From an uncultured Bacilli bacterium (GTDB taxonomy: Bacteria > Bacillota_I > Bacilli_A > RF39 > UBA660): a DNA stretch of 13,824 nt. This document shows, piece after piece, positions 6,807 through 12,328 of this stretch. A program made the position numbers and the translations under genes. The stretch's first letter is position 1. Every line of letters starts with the position of its first letter. The notes under the pieces were generated by a model. That model had not been told where the DNA came from. It was given only the letters and a program-made list of their open reading frames with translations, and made no database searches. Location of the stretch: contig CAKOOW010000031.1 of NCBI GenBank assembly GCA_934098445.1, forward strand, positions 1 through 13,824. Direction: 5' to 3'.

Positions 6807-7348
6807 TTACCATCTTTAGTCGAAATAATAATATGTTCACCTTGATTAATAAACATTGGCACTTTAACTACATAACCAGTTTCGATAGTAGCATCCTTTA
6901 AGGCATTATTAGTAGTATTACCCTTAGTTGCTTCAGTAGTTTCAACTACTTCAAATTCAATCTTTTCTGGTAAGTCAATACCAATTATTTCTCCTTCATA
7001 GAAATTGATAACAATCTCTAAATTTTCTTTTAAATATTTCTTTTCTTCTTCTAGTTTACTAGCTGGTACTTCAATTTGTTCATAAGTAGCGGTATCCATA
7101 AATACGTAATTGTCCCCAGTACTATATAAGTATTGCATAGGTTTTCTATCAATATGGGCTTTTTCTACTTTAATATTAGTATTGTAAGTATCTTCAACAA
7201 TCGAACCAGTTTTCAAGTTTCTTAACTTAATCTTAACGAAAGCAGCACCTTTACCTGGTTTTACATGTTGAAATTCAACTATTTGACATAATTTACCATC
7301 CATGATGATAGTCATGCCGTTTTTAATATCGTTAATGTTGATATTCAT
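6788..7348 (-). CDS. efp: translation elongation factor P
   Basis: Binds between the P and E sites of stalled ribosomes and helps form peptide bonds at consecutive prolines. At 186 aa it has the full family length with three beta-barrel domains. In the KOW-like N-terminal domain, the loop KPGKGAAFV carries Lys33 at the site that is post-translationally modified in this family (Lys32/Lys34 in studied EF-Ps). A modification enzyme is not in the window. The central domain spans about 65-125. The C-terminal OB domain has the signature around 140-186 (GNTTNNALKDATIETG, then VPMFINQGEHI and a final KYSSRA). AAAGG lies 8 nt before the ATG. It follows rpmG by 19 nt without a terminator between, so both are probably one transcript ending at the palindromic terminator. 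Confidence 0.98.
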   Translation of the reverse strand: MNININDIKNGMTIIMDGKLCQIVEFQHVKPGKGAAFVKIKLRNLKTGSIVEDTYNTNIKVEKAHIDRKPMQYLYSTGDNYVFMDTATYEQIEVPASKLEEEKKYLKENLEIVINFYEGEIIGIDLPEKIEFEVVETTEATKGNTTNNALKDATIETGYVVKVPMFINQGEHIIISTKDGKYSSRA

Positions 7349-7367
7349 AATATAAGCCTTTCTTTAA

Positions 7368-7532
7368 TTATTTTTTCTCTTTATGAGTTGTTTTTCTGCC
7401 ACAATTACTACAATATTTTTTAGTTTCTAACTTTTCTGGAGTATTTTTCTTATTTTTACTTGTAGTATAATTTTCATGCTTACATTCTTGGCATGCTAAA
7501 GTAACATAATTTCTATTTTCATTTTTAGCCAT
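7368..7532 (-). CDS. rpmG: 50S ribosomal protein L33 (zinc-ribbon form)
   Basis: Structural protein of the large ribosomal subunit, 54 aa, beginning MAKNENRNYVTLAC and ending KTTHKEKK. Two CxxC pairs (C14/C17 and C41/C44) form a zinc ribbon, the 'C+' type of L33; the C- paralogues used under zinc limitation lack these cysteines. The protein is basic, as expected. The ATG at 7532 has an almost ideal ribosome-binding site, AAAGGAGGG (7539-7547), spaced 6-7 nt from the start. It begins a transcription unit with efp. Many Bacilli carry more than one L33 gene; only this copy is in the window. Confidence 0.96.
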   Translation of the reverse strand: MAKNENRNYVTLACQECKHENYTTSKNKKNTPEKLETKKYCSNCGRKTTHKEKK

Positions 7533-7562
7533 AAGTATCCCTCCTTTGCATCACTCTTAAGT

Positions 7563-7590
7563 ATTTTATCATACTTTTATGGTTTTGCAA
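7563..7590 (-). promoter_or_regulatory. promoter of rpmG-efp
   Basis: On the minus strand TTGCAA (7585-7590), a 16-nt spacer and TAAAAT (7563-7568) with a TGn extension. The -35 box lies just beyond, and the spacer covers, the last codons and stop of the upstream PBP gene (stop 7577-7579). No terminator separates that gene from this promoter. Confidence 0.6.
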
Positions 7591-9463
7591 ACAAATAATT
7601 CGTAATTTCGGTACTTATTAAGCGATGTAAAGGGGCGTTATATTTTACTTTAGCACCTTCCACAGAGATATTAGGATTTAATACTACTAAGGAATATTTA
7701 GGGTCCTCAAAAGGAAAGTAAGATGCAAAAGTGGTATTAATGGTTGTAATACCGGGGGCATAGTAGTTTTGGGCCGTACCGGTTTTACCAGCGGCATGGT
7801 ATTTTTTATTAATAAAGTTATTGGCTGTTCCCCCGTTAACTACTTCATAAAAACCTTCTTGAATTCTTTTTAGGTATTTAGGTTCTAAAGAAACTTTATT
7901 TAATTCTTTAGGATTTTCTTTTTTAAAAGAAAGAGCCATTCTAGTACCATTGTTAGCAATCGTATTAATATAGTTTAAAATCTGTAAAGGAGTATAAGTA
8001 TCATATTGACCAATAGCTAAATTAAGATATAAGTCACTAGCAATCTTATCTCCTTTAATACCCGTATTTTCTTTGGAAAAATCAATACCAGTGGAACTAC
8101 CTAGTCCGAATGTTGAAAAAACACGCCGATACTTATTAAAATCATCTAATGTTACTTCTAAGTCCATATTATAAGAATATTTCTTTCCTAAAACTTTTAT
8201 GGCAGTCATAAACTGATAATAATTACTAGAATGCTTAAGAGCTGTTATATCATTTAGATAACCTAATTCTTTATAAGAACACTTCTTGGGAACTTTATAA
8301 ATCTTAATACAAGAATCTTTATAGGACTTATTAATATCAATAGCATTATTTAAATATCCGACGGTATTAGAAGCTCCTTTAATAACAGAACCAACAGTAT
8401 AACTAGTAAGAATAATATTACTAGAGACATCAGAAAAAGTATTATTCTGATATTTTAACCCACTTAGTGCTAAGATTTCTCCGGTCTTAGGATTACTTAA
8501 GATAGTATAATTAGTATCAAAATACTGGGTATTTTTTAACTTTTTTACTTTAATCATATTATTCTTTTGAATTTCTAAGAGTTTTAATTCTAAGTCTAAA
8601 TCTATATTTAAGACTAAATCCTCTCCAAAAGATCCCTGTTCTACTAATTCTAGGGTATTATCACTCTTAATGATATATTTATCTCTTTTACCATGTAGCA
8701 TATTCTCATAAAAGAGTTCTAATCCTGATAGACCAACCAAATCAGTACTAAGATACCCTTTTTCTAAATAAGTATCTTTATCTTCTTTTTTTATAGAACC
8801 TACTCTTCCTATGATACTAGGAATAATATTATAAAGATTATCCCTTTCATAGATATATTCGCAAGTAAGTCCAGTTAAATTATACTCAGTAATTTGCAGA
8901 CATAAATTATCAGAAACCCTTTTAGTTATAACTTTCGTGTCATAATAATAACCATCGGTTAATAAATAAAAAGTATGAATAGCTATTCTATCTTTAAGAG
9001 TATACTTTTCTAATTCTTTATCTATTCTTTCGTATTTAATTTTCTCTATCTGGGTATCGGTAACTTTCCGATATTTAAGATTATCCTTATCTTTAGAAGT
9101 TAATAAGTAATTAGTATTTTCAGTTAAAAGGTAATACTTCTTTAATTCGTCTTTAGAAGCTTCCTCAGTCAAATTAAGAATATTAATTAATTTATAAGCT
9201 AGATTAATTAAATAATCGGTACTAGGATTATTAATAAGACGATATGTAATAATATTGACTTTCTTATTATCTACGATAATTTTACCGTTACTATCTAGGA
9301 TTTGCCCCCGATAGTTTGGCAAGCCATAAAGATATTTAGTAGTCTTCTCTTCATAAAGATTTAAGTAATAATCATGATTTTTAATTCTTAAAGTATAAAG
9401 TCTATAGGAAAAAAGACTAAAGATGAGGATAACTACAGTTATTAAGAGCATCTTTTTTTTCAT
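7577..9463 (-). CDS. class B penicillin-binding protein, PBP2 type (monofunctional transpeptidase)
   Basis: D,D-transpeptidase of 628 aa, anchored by one membrane segment (about 5-22) with the catalytic domain outside. The dimerisation domain starts at YRGQILDSNGK (51-61), and GLSGLELFYENMLHG (244-258) is typical of PBP2-like proteins. The catalytic motifs are all present: S359-V-I-K362, S412-S-N414 and K560-T-G-T. In the first, TVGS replaces the usual PGS. No PASTA domains follow, in contrast to the ftsI product, which fits a role in cell elongation (RodA partner), though rodA, mreC and mreD are not in the window. The start at 9463 is chosen because GGTGGA (9468-9473) precedes it by 4 nt; the ATG at 9475 has no ribosome site. 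It is read divergently from the 9527 gene. Confidence 0.93.
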   Translation of the reverse strand: MKKKMLLITVVILIFSLFSYRLYTLRIKNHDYYLNLYEEKTTKYLYGLPNYRGQILDSNGKIIVDNKKVNIITYRLINNPSTDYLINLAYKLINILNLTEEASKDELKKYYLLTENTNYLLTSKDKDNLKYRKVTDTQIEKIKYERIDKELEKYTLKDRIAIHTFYLLTDGYYYDTKVITKRVSDNLCLQITEYNLTGLTCEYIYERDNLYNIIPSIIGRVGSIKKEDKDTYLEKGYLSTDLVGLSGLELFYENMLHGKRDKYIIKSDNTLELVEQGSFGEDLVLNIDLDLELKLLEIQKNNMIKVKKLKNTQYFDTNYTILSNPKTGEILALSGLKYQNNTFSDVSSNIILTSYTVGSVIKGASNTVGYLNNAIDINKSYKDSCIKIYKVPKKCSYKELGYLNDITALKHSSNYYQFMTAIKVLGKKYSYNMDLEVTLDDFNKYRRVFSTFGLGSSTGIDFSKENTGIKGDKIASDLYLNLAIGQYDTYTPLQILNYINTIANNGTRMALSFKKENPKELNKVSLEPKYLKRIQEGFYEVVNGGTANNFINKKYHAAGKTGTAQNYYAPGITTINTTFASYFPFEDPKYSLVVLNPNISVEGAKVKYNAPLHRLISTEITNYLFAKP

Positions 9464-9526
9464 AAAATCCACCATTATTTAGTATTACAAATTCTTTTTA
9501 ATTCATACAATTAAGTGGGTGATATT
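9464..9526. promoter_or_regulatory. divergent promoter region
   Basis: Only 63 bp separate the two divergent starts, so promoters must be compressed here. A minus-strand candidate for the PBP gene is TTGTAT (9505-9510), 17 nt, TAATAC (9482-9487). A plus-strand candidate is TTTTCA (9457-9462), 17 nt, TAGTAT (9480-9485). Both hexamer matches are modest, so the exact boxes are uncertain. Confidence 0.3.
9512..9523 (+). promoter_or_regulatory. long ribosome-binding site setting a TTG start
   Basis: TAAGTGGGTGAT matches the full anti-Shine-Dalgarno complement TAAGGAGGTGAT at 10 of 12 bases. Its spacing suits the TTG at 9527. It overlaps the in-frame GTG at 9515, which therefore is unlikely to be the start. 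Confidence 0.7.
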
Positions 9527-9790
9527 TTGTATAATTTAGTAGAGAGTACCATAAATAAGTTATCTTTAAATGATATTTTTACTTTTGCTAGTAAGAGTAA
9601 TATTAATCTTTCGAATGAGGAAGCCCAGTTTATTTTAAGTTTCTTAAGATCAAACTGGTATAGTCTTCTAAAAAATCAAGATATTAGTATCCTTGATAAG
9701 TATAAAGGTAATTTTAGTCCTGAAAATTTCAGAAAAATTAAAGATAATCTTCTTCTATATAAAAATAAGTACGGTAGATTATTTAGGTAG
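9527..9790 (+). CDS. DUF2624-like protein
   Basis: Short cytosolic protein of 87 aa, start TTG. Its layout (STINKLSLNDIFTFASKSNI, then LSNEEAQFILSFLRSNW, then LDKYKGNFSPENFRKIKDNLL) resembles the DUF2624/YqfT family of Bacilli. That family is a small all-helical protein of unknown function with a 'LS/IT..EL..YA...I.IS..QA..I...LR' pattern. The assignment is by pattern recognition and not certain. It is a single-gene unit: divergent from the PBP gene, with its own strong terminator 34 nt after the stop. Codon use and AT content match the neighbours. The role is unknown. Confidence 0.7.
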   Translation: MYNLVESTINKLSLNDIFTFASKSNINLSNEEAQFILSFLRSNWYSLLKNQDISILDKYKGNFSPENFRKIKDNLLLYKNKYGRLFR

Positions 9791-9823
9791 TAAAACTTAG
9801 ATGTCCTATAGAGGTTTAATTTT

Positions 9824-9848
9824 AATCATCCCCTGGATGATTTTTTTT
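9824..9848 (+). terminator. terminator of the DUF2624-like gene
   Basis: AATCATCC, a 3-nt loop and GGATGATT form an exact 8-bp stem, followed by eight T (9841-9848; the last two stem bases are also the first T's). Confidence 0.88.
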
Positions 9849-10165
9849 CCTAGAATTTATCCTGATAGTTCTACCAGTATTAATTATTCTTTTAAAATTT
9901 AAAGCTTCTTATCCAACTATTTATCATCTTAAATTACATCCAAAGTATATATAGTTGTTATTAATATAGTCATTGTATTTTAATGCATTCCTCCAGACAC
10001 GTACTTAGATAATAACATTGCTTTTTTCTTTTGTCTAGGTTTTTTTTATAATTTTTAAAATTTTTTTTCAAGATGCCAAATTGAGAGTTATGTACGGCTT
10101 TTTTATAAAAATATGACTTAAAGTATTTAAGAAGGTTTGATTATTTTTAAAAGGGTTTATTATAG
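9849..10165. other. gene-free AT-rich intergenic stretch
   Basis: About 317 bp between two terminators that face each other from the DUF2624-like gene and trxA. I found no coding frame with a credible start, no tRNA and no recognisable riboswitch. It has several T- and A-runs and one hairpin with a T8 tail on the plus strand (9993-10047), described separately. Confidence 0.6.
9993..10047 (+). terminator. possible plus-strand terminator or small-RNA end
   Basis: CCAGACA (9993-9999) can pair with TGTCTAGG (10032-10039, one bulged A), followed by eight T (10040-10047). The loop is long (32 nt), which weakens the case. No gene on the plus strand lies directly upstream beyond the terminator at 9824-9848, so if real it would end an independent small transcript. 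Confidence 0.3.
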
Positions 10166-10209
10166 AAAAAAAGTCCTTTAGTCGTTGGTAATAGACTTAT
10201 AAGAACTTT
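10166..10209 (-). terminator. terminator of cvpA-trxA
   Basis: On the minus strand AAAGTTCTT pairs with AAGGACTTT (one G-U pair), extended inward by AGTC/GACT across a small internal loop, then a run of seven T. The hairpin begins at the base right after the trxA stop. Confidence 0.75.
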
Positions 10210-10494
10210 TTATTTTAAGAATTCTTCTAATTCATTTTTACTTAAGAAACCAATATTTTTCTTAATTTCTTTACCATTATCAAAAAGAATAATGGTGGGA
10301 ATAGACATAACCCCAAATTGCCGAGCAAGCTCAGGAAACTTATCGACATTAATCTTTAAGATAGGAAAGTCCATTTCTTCTAGAATGGTTCCTAACATCT
10401 TACAAGGTCCACACCAATCAGCATAAAAGTCTACTAAAATTTTTTTATTTTTTAATTTACTATCTAAATCATTGTCTTCTAAATACTTAATCAT
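10210..10494 (-). CDS. trxA: thioredoxin
   Basis: Cytosolic disulfide reductase that passes electrons from thioredoxin reductase to target proteins. At 94 aa it is slightly shorter than the usual 100-110. The active site W27-C28-G29-P30-C31 is canonical, and the cis-proline P66 in SIPT and the VDKFPELARQFGV stretch are in the expected places. There is no signal peptide or membrane anchor. AAGGAG lies 7 nt before the ATG. The start is one base after the cvpA stop, so the two are co-translated. A terminator follows the stop directly. A thioredoxin-like protein with another partner is possible, but the motif is classical. Confidence 0.93.
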   Translation of the reverse strand: MIKYLEDNDLDSKLKNKKILVDFYADWCGPCKMLGTILEEMDFPILKINVDKFPELARQFGVMSIPTIILFDNGKEIKKNIGFLSKNELEEFLK

Positions 10495-10495
10495 T

Positions 10496-11209
10496 TTAAT
10501 TCTCCTTGGTACTTCCTATTATAGCATAGGGATTTTTAATATCAATCTTTTTTGCATTTATTAATTTTTCAGCTTGATCTTTAGTAATAATATTATATTT
10601 AATTAAAATACTAAAAGCGGCTTCGTTATATCCTGTCTTATCATCTTTATAAGTATTTTGAAGTTCAAGAATCTCATCAATCGCCGCTTTAGGACCCGCA
10701 AAAGTGCTCTTTAAAACCGGCGTATTATTTAGAATACTACTAGCTAATTTAGAATCCTTAATCACAGTAGTAGAAGGATTAAAAATAGAGATTAGAAATA
10801 AACCAGTAAAAATAATACAATAATATTCTATAAAGCCAAAGATAAGCCCTAGAATCTTGGAGAATAGTCCAAAGACAATAGTTAGTCTTAAGATTTTTTC
10901 TAATATTCCACTCGCAAAAACTACAACTTTTAATAATATTTCTAAGATAGCAAAACAAATAAGAAAAGCAAGTCCTTCATAAATAAGAATATTAAGGACA
11001 GTAACGCCTGCTAAGTCTCCCGAAAAATTAAAAAATGGTAAATGTAGATACATAAATTCGGAGATAGGATTCTTTAAGACAAATGCTAAATAAATAATTA
11101 AAATAGTTCCTAAAAATGAGACAGCACTTTTAATAACCCCAGTCTTAAAACCAATAATGGCTCCAAATAATAAGAGAATTAAAATGATACTATCTACTAT
11201 ACTTATCAT
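10496..11209 (-). CDS. cvpA: CvpA family membrane protein
   Basis: Integral membrane protein of 237 aa with about four hydrophobic segments (about 5-22, 27-46, 66-98 and 108-143), then a polar C-terminal tail. It starts with the family pattern VDSIILILLLFGAIIGFKTG, in which the glycine-rich IGFKxG is typical of CvpA (Pfam 'colicin V production'). The family's biochemical role is not settled; in Proteobacteria it is linked to envelope homeostasis and colicin V export, and no colicin is encoded here. AGGA lies 9 nt before the ATG. It forms a two-gene unit with trxA and is divergent from rnhC. Confidence 0.82.
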   Translation of the reverse strand: MISIVDSIILILLLFGAIIGFKTGVIKSAVSFLGTILIIYLAFVLKNPISEFMYLHLPFFNFSGDLAGVTVLNILIYEGLAFLICFAILEILLKVVVFASGILEKILRLTIVFGLFSKILGLIFGFIEYYCIIFTGLFLISIFNPSTTVIKDSKLASSILNNTPVLKSTFAGPKAAIDEILELQNTYKDDKTGYNEAAFSILIKYNIITKDQAEKLINAKKIDIKNPYAIIGSTKEN

Positions 11210-11245
11210 AAAATCACTTCCTACTTTAAGTATATACTAATTAAT

Positions 11246-11274
11246 TTGAAAAAGAAAGATAAATATGCTAAAAT
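11246..11274 (+). promoter_or_regulatory. promoter of rnhC
   Basis: TTGAAA (11246-11251), a 17-nt spacer and TAAAAT (11269-11274) with a TGC extension. It predicts transcription from about 11281, just ahead of the ribosome site GAGGT (11288-11292). The in-frame GTG at 11286 overlaps that site, so ATG 11298 is the start. The divergent cvpA promoter is less clear (TATACT at 11229-11234, no good -35). Confidence 0.65.
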
Positions 11275-11297
11275 TTTTTTAGTAAGTGAGGTTTAAT

Positions 11298-12230
11298 ATG
11301 ACTATTTGTTTTAAGTTAAGTTCTAATCTAATTCCGGTTGTGACGAAGTATTATGAAAAGTATATGCCGATGAAAACACCACCCTATGCAGTATTCCAGG
11401 TTAAAAATTATGATACAACGATTACTCTTTATGAGTCTGGTAAAATTATGTTTCAAGGAATAAGTGCCGATATTGAGGCATCTTTATGGATTGAACAAGA
11501 ACGGATTAAAAATAATCGGTACATTGATACTACGGGTAAAGAAAAAACCAAGAATAAAGATAATATTCCGACAAAGAAATATTATAATATGGCGACAATT
11601 GGTTCAGATGAAGTTGGTACTGGAGATTATTTTGGTCCTATTGTTGTAAGCGCTACTTATGTATCTAAGGAAAATATTAGTTTTCTAACGGATTTAGGAG
11701 TCAGAGATAGTAAGAAGTTAACAGATGATAAGATTATGGAGATAGCACCTCTTATTATTAAGAAAATTCCTTATGTTACTTATATCCTAGATAATGATAC
11801 TTATAATAGATTACCTGAAGAAGATAAGAATATGAATAAGATTAAGGCTATCTTACATAATAAAGTTTTAACTACTCTTATAAAGAAAGATCATTATTCC
11901 TATGATGCGATTGTTATTGATCAATTTGTTTATCCGAAAAAGTTTTATGAACATATAAGTAAAGCTCCCGAAAAGATTACTAATGTTACTTTTTTGACGA
12001 AGGCAGAAGACCAAGTCTTATCGGTAGCAGCGGCCTCTATCATTTGTCGTTATGTCTTCTTAAAAGCTATGAAGAAGATGAGTGAAGAACTAGGTACTAA
12101 AGTTTTACTAGGAGCTAATTCCGGTGTAGATGCTCTAGCTAAGAACATCTTAGAAGAAAAAGGTCCAGAATATCTAAAACATTGTGTTAAATGGAATTTT
12201 AAAAATACAGAGAAGATAACTGCTCTATAA
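11298..12230 (+). CDS. rnhC: ribonuclease HIII
   Basis: Endonuclease that cuts the RNA strand of RNA:DNA hybrids, removing primers and R-loop RNA. At 310 aa it is of normal length for RNase HIII, which distinguishes it from the shorter RNase HII. The N-terminal TBP-like substrate-binding domain spans about 1-70 (QVKNYDTTITLYESGKIMFQG). The catalytic domain carries D104-E105 in GSDEVGTGDYFGPIVV and D208 in VIDQFVYP. Acidic residues E237/D238 in TKAEDQVLSVAAASIICRY probably provide the fourth metal ligand. The start at 11298 is favoured over the upstream in-frame GTG at 11286 because GAGGT sits 5 nt before it. It is transcribed alone, from an extended -10 promoter to a perfect hairpin terminator. 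Confidence 0.97.
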   Translation: MTICFKLSSNLIPVVTKYYEKYMPMKTPPYAVFQVKNYDTTITLYESGKIMFQGISADIEASLWIEQERIKNNRYIDTTGKEKTKNKDNIPTKKYYNMATIGSDEVGTGDYFGPIVVSATYVSKENISFLTDLGVRDSKKLTDDKIMEIAPLIIKKIPYVTYILDNDTYNRLPEEDKNMNKIKAILHNKVLTTLIKKDHYSYDAIVIDQFVYPKKFYEHISKAPEKITNVTFLTKAEDQVLSVAAASIICRYVFLKAMKKMSEELGTKVLLGANSGVDALAKNILEEKGPEYLKHCVKWNFKNTEKITAL

Positions 12231-12234
12231 CAAG

Positions 12235-12276
12235 AAAAGACTGTTGTGAAAGTTTATTAATTCACAACAGTCTTTT
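12235..12276. terminator. bidirectional terminator between rnhC and the surface gene
   Basis: A perfect 16-bp stem (12235-12250 with 12261-12276; arm AAAAGACTGTTGTGAA) encloses a 10-nt loop. Each arm ends in TTTT in its own direction, so it can stop rnhC on the plus strand and the surface-protein gene on the minus strand. Confidence 0.9.
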
Positions 12277-12283
12277 AATATAC

Positions 12284-12324
12284 TTAGTAAAGAGGTCTTG
12301 ATAAGGTCCCTACTTCTCTACTAA
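12284..12324 (-). other. hairpin just after the surface-protein stop
   Basis: TTAGTAGAGA and TCTTTACTAA pair over 10 bp with one G-U pair, around a 21-nt loop. No T-run follows; the bidirectional terminator does the termination a few bases on. It may protect the 3' end of the transcript or be chance. Confidence 0.35.
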
Positions 12325-12328
12325 ATTT

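Noticed and set aside
9900..9985. Short minus-strand peptide (14 aa, MTILITTIYTL...) behind a GGAGG sequence
   Set aside because: The GGAGG is about 14 nt from that ATG, and the nearer ATG is followed by a stop after one codon.
10060..10140. Weak inverted repeats and A/T runs as a promoter or terminator
   Set aside because: At this AT content such runs are expected by chance and no gene needs them.
11464..11649. Second plus-strand frame within rnhC
   Set aside because: It is an out-of-frame reading of the RNase HIII N-terminal half, with low-complexity content and no ribosome site.
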